Source: Coniferiporia sulphurascens
Lineage: Eukaryota; Basidiomycota; Agaricomycetes; Hymenochaetales; Hymenochaetaceae
Assembly: GCA_002794785.1 (NCBI GenBank)
Contig: NBBA01000003.1
Location: 1,674,001-1,738,000, forward strand
Direction: 5' to 3'
Length of the DNA: 64,000 bases
The stretch's first letter is position 1, and each line of letters starts with the position of its first letter. The position numbers were made by a program, and so were the translations under genes. The notes under the pieces were generated by a model. That model did not search any database. It saw only the letters and a program-made list of their open reading frames with translations, and was not told the origin of the DNA. Below, piece by piece: positions 23,979 through 34,666 of the stretch.

Positions 23979-23994
23979 AAAAAAAAAAAAAAAA
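23979..23994 (+). other. LINE poly(A) tail
   Basis: Run of 16 A residues at the 3' end of the LINE. The last A may belong to the target duplication. Confidence 0.9.
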
Positions 23995-24007
23995 CTGCCC
24001 ACTTTGA
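23994..24007. repeat. LINE target-site duplication, right copy
   Basis: Second copy of ACTGCCCACTTTGA. Confidence 0.92.
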
Positions 24008-25869
24008 GTCTCTTTGTCTGCCGCAAGTCAACAAAGTCATTCGTCCCAAGGACATTTAGAGACCCATCTTCTGCAACCCCAACTGAAATGTGAGACTGAA
24101 CTTGGACTATTCTCATTTCGCATGAAGTGACTTCTGGTATAAACGGCAACTTTTTGAAGTGCCTCCTCCCCAATCAACTGCTTGAAGGCCCCCCTCTGAA
24201 CGAGTCTAACAGCTCGTTAGTGTCGCAATAAGCCATTAACGCAAGTGTATAATCTCCTTGTCTGTATCCAATTTCAATCACAATTAAATTACGACATCTG
24301 GTATACAAGTCGGACTCACCTTGCAAGAAACGTCGAAGCCCGCACAATCCCTCCACGAATTCAGAGTTTGTCCTTGAGGTACACTCCCAAAGGTGCCGAT
24401 GACCTCCCACCATTGTCGGACATTCTTTTCCATCGGTCGTCAAGTCCGGCGGACCGGGTTTCGCTCTGATCGATAAACTCAATCTTATTTTTGGGTACAT
24501 CGCTCTTCACAGGTACATGCTCTTCACAAATGTTCTAAGATATGGAATTTTCATACCCAAGTTCCTGGCTCCCTTCAGGGACTTGATACCCACCAACAAC
24601 CCTTTACAACCATACCCTTTTCGCAGCCGTCACCTAGATCACATTCTTGATTTCTTCGAAGCGACTGCATCGAAGGTGGGGCTGAGCAGTCGCCTGGCCT
24701 TTCCCTTCCCCTTCGCATTGCCATGCACCTCTGTGACCTCTGCCAGCGAAATGTCCTCATTGCTGTCAGATAAGTCGTAGAAGGGGATTTTGGATTCGGA
24801 ATCGACATCAATGGGTTCCTCCATTGAGGAACCCACCCCGTTCCTAAACCTCGCAGGCTGCATTCTAGTCAGCCATCTCTTCGGTTTTATCAGGTTCTAA
24901 GATGATGCTCACCATCATAGACAAAGACGGCTCGGACTTGATAAAGCATGCAGGCAAACCAGCTTTGGCCGACTTACCCATAAACTGAATCATGTCAGCT
25001 ATCAGGATCGGAAAGAATTGTACCATGTATTACCGATTCTGAGGATGCCACGTCCATATGGATGTCTCCCTGTATGCATGTTTAGCCACAAAATGAAAAT
25101 ATAATGCAAAAGATGAACTTACTGTGCAACTCGCTTCCTTCGATAAATACATCGCCTTAGCCAAGTCCCTTGCGAAGACCATGTCAGACTCATTGTCATC
25201 CACGTAGTCCTTGCTCGATGCGTCCAAGGAAGAGAAACTCTTCATATTTGAAGGAACTGGATACTTCGCAAACAACTCGGTTAGAGTGTTAGGGAAGGAC
25301 TCATCATCACTCGACGGCGGCAAGGGTGAGTATCTGTACAGCGCTGGCGAAGAAGGAACACTCGACACAGCCACCACACCCCACTTACTATGCCGAGCAA
25401 CAGGTGACGAGAGGCTCCATTTTCGAGTGCCCGCAAATTTCCCCAGCTTTGATGCCCCAGACGATGCTTTCCTATGAGACCGTTTTTCCACCCATTTTGC
25501 ATTTGCCAAGTCCTCCTTTGCCTTTACTTCGTCCGTCTTCAATTCACTGAGATGGATTTTCAGTAAGACAGTCTCTTCATTCTTCTTCGTCAGGGAGTAC
25601 TTGTATTGCATTCTGAGGGGGACAGAACACGCCACAAGCAACTTCGTTGACTCGACCTTGACATCGTCAAGCGCATGCTTCAATTGCCTCTCCATGTCCT
25701 TCACAAGCTCCTTTGCATCGTCCAGCGCGGACTCTAAATGGAGGACCTTCGCTTCCTGTGCACTGTGCTCAAGGTCAACAGCATCTTTGAGAGCCCAGAC
25801 TTCTTTAAGGAGCTCGGCCATCATAGTGACAGGGAATTGAAACGGCAGCAGTCCAACCTTCCCATACAT
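24008..25869 (-). pseudogene. Unidentified multi-exon gene with coiled coil, interrupted by the LINE
   Basis: I do not recognise this gene. The minus strand has a long open stretch, 25869-25030. It holds a heptad-like helical region (MAELLKEVWALKDAV..ELVKDMERQLKHALDDV) and then a basic, serine-rich part and an acidic tail. Shorter coherent pieces follow at about 24863-24640 (Asp/Glu-rich, with a KGKGKARR basic patch), 24500-24190 (LWECTSRTNSEFVEGLCGLRRFL) and 24173-24008. The last piece ends with the LKVGS exon that the LINE split from its donor site. It may be a separate gene upstream of the KDZ transposase or its N-terminal part. Intron borders were not resolved, and pseudogene status rests only on the LINE insertion. 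Confidence 0.45.
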
Positions 25870-26449
25870 GCAAGTGGGTAGGCCATCACACTAGATGGCG
25901 CCCTTGTCAGCTGCAGCACAGGATATCCGCGTAAAAGCACGTACCCTGTAGAACAGCTTTCCTACATTGAGCACGTTTGATCATCCATAGCTAGGATGTA
26001 GAGAATGATTCGCACTTGGTATTTTGCAATTCTTCTTAATCTGCAGGAGTGCCTTTGTGATATCTTGGTCATATCTCAAGACATACCTCTCGACAACATC
26101 GCCGATACGTGTGTCCCAAGTCATAGATAGATGTTAGGTCGGTCAGCAACGTACAACTCAGTTAAAAAGCGGGCACTGTCCCTCGTAAGATAATTACCTG
26201 CTATGCGATAGCCCCCTGAGCATAGCATCCATGTGGAGGTTCCACGAACGCGACAACATTTCATCAGCGTCCCTGAACAACCCCTGAACAATTCAGCCGA
26301 GCATTTTGAATTTAAGCGAATATCTAGGTACATGAGATTGATCGACTATGCATCAGACGAAATATCTAGATCACCCAGAAAACAGCAAGGCCATTGCTAT
26401 CGCAGATCATAAGAAAGTGTAACTATACGAGCTTGCCAGAGTGAATGGT
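25870..26449. other. No gene recognised
   Basis: Short minus-strand frames only, with no motif. Confidence 0.4.
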
Positions 26450-26920
26450 GAACATAACCCTTGCTTGCACACATCACCAGGAAATCAATTTGACTTTAAG
26501 CGACCTACATGGTGGTCTCTGGTCAAGAGAGTTGGCTTGTCCGCATTTGGGACAAGCGGATTTAACTGACCATGCTGCGTGAGAACTGCACCTTAAGCGA
26601 CATCTCGTGATGGGAACTGCCGTGGCAAGTCAGGGCCAACATACATAACCCTTGTGCATATCACCAGGAAGTCAATTTGACTTAGAGCGACCTACATTAT
26701 ATTTAATTACATGAACATGCCATAGCGAGTGGCGAACATAACACTTGCACACATTGCCAGGAAATTAATTTGACTTTGAGCAACCTACATGGTGGTCACT
26801 GGTCAAGAGAGTTGGCTTGTCCACATTTGGGACACGCGGATTTAACTGACCACACTGCATGAGAACTGAACCTTAGGCGACATCTCGTGACAAGAAATGC
26901 AGCACCGATTCAGGGCCAAA
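26450..26920. repeat. Direct repeats of ~180 bp with a short partial copy between
   Basis: Copy 1 (about 26450-26640) and copy 2 (about 26733-26920) share a run of words in the same order: CATAAC..CTTGC, CACCAGGAAAT, TTTGACTTT, CAAGAGAGTTGGCTTGTCC, GCGGATTTAACTGACCA, GCGACATCTCGTGA, CAGGGCCAA. A third, truncated copy of the beginning lies at 26641-26697. No coding role was seen. Confidence 0.75.
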
Positions 26921-27700
26921 ATAAGCTTTCTGGGTTTTGATCAACATATGATCCTTGTGAACCTTATATGTGGTTGCGGCGGGCCTATATGCACAGTGAA
27001 ACTCGTAAAGGAAAAAGGCTTGACAGTACAGGGTATTATTACAACGGTACAACATGAAGTGGGAGGATACAACGTAAACGATATTAAGGCTACAAAAGAC
27101 CACGACAAGGTAATAAACTAGCAAGGCGTATAAGCACGTAGAATGTACAATACTAGTAGTGACGACGAACACAATATACAAAGCTAAATTAATTGAGATT
27201 ATGATGTAAACAAGATGGAATAGGAGGCAGGACACCAGGAAGTTATCTAAAGGATGTACTGGAGAAGGCAGCTCATATCAAAGAACCCATATTCATACTG
27301 ATTGTGTGAACATAAGGATTGCTGATCAGAGGAGAAACAGTTAGAAGACTTACATTGCCACGGTAGACAATGTGTATCGTCCGTGTCAGGACAATGAACC
27401 CATCTTGCCATTTTAAAAATTCAATGGTCAAATGCTGCCGACCGTCGAACTCCAACCTATGCATGCAGCAACTTGGACAAGGTCAGTACAGAAATAAGGT
27501 AAGAAAATCGAAGACTAACCAGATTTTCACCTGCATGAGTGAAAACCCATGCAGGTACAACCCAGCAGCCCAGGCAGCCTGCTTGCACAGGGTCTTGAAC
27601 TCTGTGCAGGTAGAGTATGCCGCATCGTTGTACCACACGACAGGATGGAGGGCAGCCATGGCAGAAGATGGTGGTCAAAAGAAAAGAAGGGGATGGTGGT
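26905..27700 (-). repeat. Duplicated coding segment, copy 1 (unknown protein)
   Basis: Collinear with 29757-30535. On the minus strand one exon starts ATGGCTGCC near 27661 and encodes HPVVWYNDAAY, AAWAAGLYLHGFSL. A second exon (about 27467-27360) encodes LEFDGRQHLTIEFLKWQDG, VLTRTIHIVYRGN and ends near a GTAAGT donor. The protein family is unknown to me. The residues conserved between copies (WYN..AY, LC..AAWAAG.YLHG.SL, RQHL..EF.KWQ.GFIVLTRTIHIVY) suggest a real coding sequence rather than a random repeat. Confidence 0.6.
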
Positions 27701-29756
27701 GGAAGAGGAAGAAGAGCGAGCGCAAGTGCGTCTCAGCTTTCTACATCCCTCGACGGCTCGGCTGCACCATCGACGACGCAGCCGACCCGCCCGTCCCACC
27801 TCCAGGACGGCCCTCAATGCCCTCAAGCGACCAATCGTCGTCCCCAGGCCCCCTCGCCGTGCCCAATGCACTGCCCAAGCCAACACCACCGCAAACCGCA
27901 GCCGACTCGAAGCTCTGCCGCGAGTTTGAGCACCACATCTCAAGCCCTGTCCACAGCATCGCGCACGAAAGGAAAATGTCCTCGTACAGCCTGAGCATAT
28001 CCCCCCATGTGCTCGGAAGGGGACCTGCGCCTGGTTTCGCAGGTGCTGCAGCTGCAGCCGGGATCTCGGGCAAGTGACAGCAAGTTATCCCTGATCCTGG
28101 ACCACATCCATTTTGATGATGTGCATGGCAGCACGTAGATGCAGACTGTGCGGAGTCGAGCCTGGGGATATGATTGAGGTCAGTCCATACCCTCACATTG
28201 CTCCACGTAAACCTGACGGTTTCGAGCCTCCACCCCTTCCTCTTCTTGCCGTTCACTTTAGACAATGCCACAGAAGGCATGGGTTTCGGCTGGGACATGT
28301 GTAGTGTAGGGCGGCTCAGGGCAGCAACAGCATAACAGCTGTGTTCAGTCGCTTTAGTAGGACGTCAAATTCCACTTTGGATGATGCTGCATCTGTTAAT
28401 CGCGCTGAGCAGACGATGGCTGTAGACCCATCTTTAAATCCAGGTGCACTTGAAGAAGGTGAGCAAACCTTACCTTTCCTGCAGTGTACTTTCGAATTAC
28501 TGAGCAAAGCGAGCAGATGCAGGTGGAGGGATGGGCCGCCATCTCGGCGATCGTTAAGCGGCAAGTGTCTATGGATACAAAGCAAGCTAAAGGCCTTCAT
28601 GGATTTGACAAAAACCTTTGCATCGACGATTGTAATTGAACAGGTACGCACTTTGTCACTGACAATTGGACACATATCTCATAACACTTGCATCCTGATA
28701 CCTCACCCTTTGGTGCGAACCCTGTACCTGGCACCTAAATCAATCCGACCTTGAGAAACGGCATGTCTAAGGTAATACAAGATGGTGTGCTCGCTCAGGT
28801 TGTGCAAGCGGCAAAGGCAGTACTCTATCGAGACTCTCATCGCTGCTCCAACTTCATCGTTTGGGACTTCGCTCACACTAAATCATGCCGAAGGTAAGCC
28901 AAAGCTCTCTCTCTAACCGATTGCACTTTTACTGATCAAATCTAATCGGAGGTGCGGTAAGAACGACAATTACGATGACAAGCACGAACTTGTCTTCAAG
29001 GAGGATGGCCAAGGTATGGCGTAATTTGTAACCCTTTTGCTACATCGGATCACTGACGTGTCCGCTGTACAGGTCTCTCTTTCTAAGGCCTGCATCATGT
29101 GCTTCAGTGACTTGCTGACATCCAGTTTAGCACCTGCCTGCTGTTCGTGTTCTCGCTGCATGTCCACATCATTCTCTTAGTTCTTGCTGCAAGGTATTAA
29201 ATCTCCTCATCGGCTCTACTGTCAACATGGAATTAGCCACGACTTCGGAAAACATTTGGGTTTAAGGGACGTTATCGGCCCTTTCCAACTCGATAGATCA
29301 CTCACCAGTTGCAAAAAAGGGTCTTGATATGAAGGGGACAACACTGACTATGCGGTCAGCTGCAAAGTGCTTACGCCGTCCGTTCAGCTTTGATCAATGC
29401 CATCTGCAACAGAGGAAAATCTATGAAGTCGAGAGTAATGACTAAGCTTGGGCGGGGTTTTGCGCCTGAGCTCAGAATGACTCCAAATTATGGTATTCTA
29501 ATGAGATGATGTAGACGTTTACAATCGGATATACCAGACAATAAGTAGCATTAGTGATGTACATAGCCAAATGGGAAACATTGATTCTCGGATATCAATA
29601 CGTTGGGGTAAGTGAATTGTAATCAGCAATTATCAAAGAGTGCGTGTGGATACGCTGAACGGGCCGATATAGACTATGTCGAGCAAGACCTGATTGTCCA
29701 TGTTATCGAGACTCAGAGCTTAAGTGAGCCCTTGGAAAAAATACAGCTCCATCAAG
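27701..29756. other. Coding fragments of uncertain meaning
   Basis: GC-rich sequence open in several frames on both strands. A minus-strand stretch at 28298-28080 (MSQPKPMPSVALSKVNGKKRKGW-type start) may be an exon. A plus-strand stretch at 28341-28650 may also be coding. Neither has a recognisable domain. From 29170 to 29756 I see nothing. Confidence 0.35.
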
Positions 29757-30535
29757 TCAGGGCCAGAAATAACCTTTTTGGATTTTGATCGGCACGGGAA
29801 CTTCCTGCAAGCCTTATACACTGTTTTGGGGGGGTGTACATGTGCAGATAATTCGTAAGGAAGAAGGGGTTGACATTACATGCTATTACAACAATCGGAA
29901 AAAAAGGAATGGGTGGGTACAATGATGATGATAATAGGGTTACAAGTGTCAAGACAACATACCGCGGGAGCGAGGCGGATAATAGCCAAGTATGGGATAC
30001 TAGAGTATACATTACTAGAAGTGCCGATGATAGCAAGAGACGGACCAATTGATATTATGAAATTAATAAGGTAGAAGGCTAAGCAAGGACTCTAGGCTAA
30101 TGTATATACTGAAGGAGGCTGTTCATATCGAAAAATCCATACTTGTACTGTTTGAGTGAACATGAGTAATCGAAACAGACAAGAGAATGGGATGGGACTT
30201 ACATTGCCGCAGTACACAATGTGGATCGTCCTCGTCAAGACGATGAAACCATTCTGCCATTTGAAGAATTCGACCATCAAATGCTGGCGACTGTCGGATT
30301 CTGACGTGTGCACGCAGGCCCTGAAAGCAGGTAAATGTATTAAATAAGTTTAAAGAGGGAAAGTTTAAAATGGGAAAGACTCACCGAATCCTTGCCTGCA
30401 CGAGTGAGTGCCCGTGCAGGTACCAACCGGCTGCCCAGGCCGCTTCCTCACAGAGCACCTTGAAGGCCTTCCACATCGAGTAAGCATTCTTGTTGTACCA
30501 CACAACAGGGCGGATGGCGGCCATAGGATGTGGTG
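29757..30535 (-). repeat. Duplicated coding segment, copy 2 (unknown protein)
   Basis: Second copy of the 26905-27700 segment, same strand. The first exon starts at about 30522 (MAAIRPVVWYNKNAY, AAWAAGWYLHGHSL). The next exon (about 30319-30205) encodes SDSRQHLMVEFFKWQNG, VLTRTIHIVYCGN and runs into a GTAAGT donor. Amino-acid conservation across copies is high while the intron between the exons differs, which fits coding constraint on both. Confidence 0.6.
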
Positions 30536-31763
30536 GGTGATGGGAGGCGGTGGGTGTGGAGGTGATAGAGGAAGAAGGAAGAAGGATAGAGGGGTCGACG
30601 AAGGGGAGAGAGCGAAAACGAAGCCAGGACCGGCACCTGACAACGAGCACGAGACAGAAGGTGAGAGCGAAAGCAAGGACAAGAACGAGGTGAGCGAGGT
30701 CAAATATAATTGGGGAGATGACGACAAGACGGTGGTGGTCAGGATTATGCAGTAAATACGTATGTGCAGTCGGTGAGCTTTCCAGGCTGGCTTTCTATAT
30801 GCGCTGAAACTCACCTTCCATAGCACATACAACACTATATTTAATTCGGTGGCAGGGAGTTCGAGTCAGACGGAGACATTTGGGTTATTCAGGCCGATAG
30901 GTGAGGTACCTTTTTTACTTCCATTGTCATGTAAAAGGGGCGGCTTACGGCCGTATGCAGCTTTCTAATAGCATACCAGTAGTGAGGCATAATCAACTGC
31001 AAACAAACCAGTATCAGATGCAAGACTCGAATAAAGAGGTAGATATCAAACCTAATATGAGGAAGAGGATGGAGCAGAGCCTCATTTGTGCACGGATGCA
31101 CTATCCCTTTTTTGCATTGTAAGATGACTTCTGCGTTTCGAAACCGAATGCGTGGTTCAAAACTTTACTATTACTTTTCCTTCCGATGGCGTTCCATTGC
31201 CTATGAGAACGCAGTGCTAAGCTCTATCAATCTATCGGGCCGCACTCTTTACACCCCGCATGTTCAAGCTTTCACACGGTGGTCTTGCAACGTGTTTGAA
31301 TACGAAGTATATATATGCATATATCTAATTTTACTTGGCCACCTAGTCAGAAGACAGCCTGGGGGCTGTGGCGATGTACTCGGTGAAGCGGCATAACCGT
31401 GCCTAGAACGGGTAGAAGCCACAGCAATTCACAATTTGTAATCGGTTCTCACGGACTGTGGCACAACAAGAACTTGCGTACCAAATTTGGTTCTGCCGCC
31501 TACTTCTCCTTCCAACCATGACATTCAGAAAGCGCTGTCCCCTCGTCTGTATTGTACCAGACGCCATAGCTGTCTGCCATATAATAAGGTCACAGCTTAA
31601 TATTTACTAGCCAATAATTTGAAGCACGTAGGAGTGACATCAGCTTAAGTACACCGGATTAACTAAGGGAATCGGGAAAGAATACTTCAAGTAATTGAGA
31701 GTAATCCATTGACTGAGCCAGGTGCGTTGCGACAAGTTAGGGTGGTGGCACACTACTCATGAT
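30536..31763. other. No gene recognised
   Basis: Short frames only, no supported gene before the Spt5-like gene. Confidence 0.4.
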
Positions 31764-34203
31764 ATGAGCAGCATGCTGTCGAAACGCCCGTGGGACATGG
31801 ACATTCTGGATTTCTTGGATATGGAGGCAGAGCAAATTAATGACGATGGTGACGATGATGACCTACTTGAGGAGGAAGACGGTAAGCCCGATGAGCATGG
31901 GAGAAGTCTAAATACTAGTAACACACTTTCATGTGCAGGGCATTTCATTGATGATGCAGAAGACCTAAATGGGCGCCAAACAACGCCTTCGTATCGGGCA
32001 CCACCCCAGGAAGGTTCGCCCAGTCAGACCGATCTTCTGGTTTTGGCCACCAGATATAGGAAGAGGGCCCGACAGGATCACAGCGAAAGGGATGGGAAAG
32101 ACCATATAGTGCTATGGATGATTTATTCACTGGTGAGGCAAATCCTGCAGATGGACTGTACATGAGACCCAATGCCCACTTTTGTTTTAGCCACAAAAAG
32201 AAGAAGCCAATGCTGCACGCGTGAATGATAGACTCCCCGAAAGCTGCACGGTGTTTGCAGTAAAAGCTCTTCCTGGCAGGTTCTACGTCCAAGCGTCAAA
32301 CGCTGAAGTTGTTCATCAGGCTTGTGTGTCCTTGCAATACCTCGAGAGAGCGAGGATTCGATTCGTCCCAAGTGATGAGTGTTCTACAGTGTTGGGTCTG
32401 CGAGATAGGAACAGTGAAGACTATTGGCGCCTTAAGGACAGCGACTGGGTCATATTCTGTCAAGGCCTTTTCTGAGGAGACTACGCAATGGTAATAGATG
32501 TTCTCATCAGTGACGCAGTTGTAGTGGCTGTTGTCCCTTGAATCGCCCTGAAAGGCTCCGATCCCAAAGTGCGTCCGCCAGTGAAACTCTTCGATGCTAA
32601 GGAAGTGGCGTCGATGTGTGATGATGAAGTTGTGCAGGATACTGGCGGAAACACATATGTATTTCGCCGTCATCTCTACGTGCATGGTCTACAGGTAAAG
32701 ACAGTTTCCGGGTTACACCACATAAAGGCAGGGAAGCCTGACCTGTGCGAAATCCCATTATTTCTTCGCAGCAGTTATGGCTTGGGCTGCCTTGAGCGAG
32801 GAAACCCTTTTTTGCGTCGCGGTGACAGGGTAAATGTCATAGCAGGTACATTCGTGTCTGTCGTGGGTGTCATCAAATCTTTGGATGACAGCGTCGTTTG
32901 GGTTGGTGATTTGATTGGCATGCCCAACAGTGACGGAAGCAAGGTACTGGAAATCTCGCGTGAAGAGGTTAGTAGAGTACTGAGGCCTGGCGATAACATG
33001 GTAATACGTATGGGCCCCCACATGGATACAGTTGGAATGGTCGTGTGCGTCGAGGGGGATACTACAGTCGTTCACATCACAGAAGGTTCCCGCTCAGAAC
33101 AGGTGAATCACTTTAAGATGCTAGATTGAATGTTTTTACTAATGAGGTACAAGGTTCGAGTCCTGTCCAAGTGGCTGGAGACGATCAAGCCACAACCTGC
33201 TGATCTAGTGAAAAAAGGATCTAAATCGGAGACTCAAATTGGGTCAAAAAAATTAGAGTCTTTTTCATGGCGTGACCCATTTGCAGGTCTCCTTGTGCTT
33301 ATAAGGTCAGACAGGTGTGCAAAAGGCTATTATGGATACGTTCTGGACAGCCATCCGACCAAAAAGACTGTGTGAGTTGCCGTAAATGGTCCCAACACAG
33401 TGGATAACATCGAGCTCACTCATCTTATTTCGGTGTAAGTTTCGGCGTGTCACATCAGCTTATGGTTCAATTTACTTGTAATCATTCCCAGGCGCTCCAT
33501 AACTTGTTTAGATGACGTGACACCCCTTTCTGAAGAAGAAAGGATGACCTATGCAGCGACATTCCAGGAGTTGGGTCTGATCAAAAAGGGCAAGACGTGA
33601 GAACGGCAAGCCACCCCCCCTCCAATCGAAACTGATGCTACCGATGATGCATGGCATGTCAGCCAAGGTGATAGGGTTGAACGGGATGGCCCTTCCTTAC
33701 TGCCTGTTACTGGTGTGGTCATCTGTGCTACAGGATTCTAGAAATTCTACTGATGAATCGCAGATTTTTCCCCAAGTGGCATGTGGCTTTTTTTGCCGGC
33801 AGTACAGGCACAGTCTGCCGCATACAGTATACATGTGAGGCATCTTGGCCGTCGGATCGGGTACACAGCGCCTGAGTGGGTCGCAGGTGACCACGACAGA
33901 TGTGTACACGCGCATGACCAGTGCCATATGACTATTCACCTTAGCAACAGATCTAAGATGTCCCCAGCCACCATGCCTGTGCTAGAACTAGGCCCTCGAC
34001 ATCCAGATAAAAAAAACCTCAGTGTGATGGTAATCAGCGGCATGGCAAATGAAGCCGTCAGGAAAGTATTAGTTGTACTGGGTCTACCGAAGGGGGGGGT
34101 CGAAAAAACGGCAATAGTATGCAGGCCGGAGGATAGGGGCTCGAAGTGGTCCGAGCCTCTCATAAATTTAACCATTGTGGATAAGCTGGCTGGGATCCTG
34201 TAG
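31764..34203 (+). CDS. Spt5-like protein with NGN-like and KOW-like domains (probably decaying)
   Basis: Resembles the transcription elongation factor Spt5 family. The ATG at 31764 starts an acidic N-terminus (DILDFLDMEAEQ, then DDGDDDDLLEEED). An intron at about 31880-31938 joins it to GHFIDDAEDLN. Next comes an NGN-like segment (VFAVKALPGRFYVQA, about 32240-32390). KOW-like segments follow with VHGLQVKTVSG, FLRRGDRVNVIAGTFVSVVGVIKSL, RPGDNMVIRMG and GLLVLIRS..KGYYGYVLD (32670-33370). The end has LSVMVISGMANEAVRKVLVV and LTIVDKLAGIL before a TAG. In-frame TGA codons at 33373 and 33598 interrupt an otherwise continuous reading. Either could instead lie inside a short intron. Canonical Spt5 is larger and essential, so this is more likely a diverged lineage-specific relative than the housekeeping gene. 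Confidence 0.6.
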
Positions 34204-34294
34204 GAACTTTGTTTTTAATTTTTAATTCGATATTTTTCTTTGTATTGGGACAATGTAACGTACATTTCTTCTTTATTGAGACTAAACCATTTAC

Positions 34295-34404
34295 GTCAGA
34301 AATGTACAATTCGATCGATGCGATCAACGCAACTTCTAATTACCCACCCGTCAGAAATGTACAATTCGATCGATGCGATCAACGCAACTTCTAATTACCC
34401 ACCT
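34295..34404. repeat. Two tandem 55-bp units
   Basis: Two near-perfect copies of a 55-bp unit (containing GTACAATTCGATCGATGCG), the second starting at 34350. They lie between the Spt5-like gene and the next plus-strand gene. Confidence 0.85.
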
Positions 34405-34666
34405 GTCAGTGTTGATTGCCGAAGACAAAGTGCCTTAATCGGGTAAGTATCTCTCGGACTTTTCTGATCTTATTTGCACAGGACCGTTCCCAAGGAATAT
34501 TGTTGCGCATATCAGCAATGTTTTCTTCACCTTACTCAATAAGGTTAGATATGTTGTACCTGGTCAGTTCAGTCTCCCGTGTTCTCTTGTCAGACCCAGT
34601 ACTCTCAGCCTTTTCTTTTTGCCCCTTCATTGACTGCGTCTGAGCGCATCTAATACCGCATTCGAC

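Larger units (their letters stand above)
17315..23993 (+). mobile_element. Full-length Tad-like LINE retrotransposon
   Basis: 6.68-kb non-LTR element with a 14-bp target duplication, a pyrimidine-rich 5' leader of about 200 bp, a gag-like ORF1 with zinc knuckles, and an ORF2 with AP-type endonuclease, reverse transcriptase and RNase H. It has a short 3' UTR and ends in 15-16 A residues. Two frames cover the whole element and I see no frameshift in either. Both are interrupted only by TGA codons, six in all. It landed within 14 nt of an exon end (exon ending LKVGS, then GTAAGT) of a minus-strand gene. Confidence 0.93.

Noticed and set aside
26905..31700. TET/JBP dioxygenase gene, sometimes associated with KDZ elements
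   Set aside because: I looked for the expected His-x-Asp and double-stranded beta-helix motifs on both strands and found none.
33150..33170. tRNA-like B-box GGTTCGAGTCC
   Set aside because: No matching A-box or cloverleaf around it, and it lies inside the Spt5-like coding sequence.
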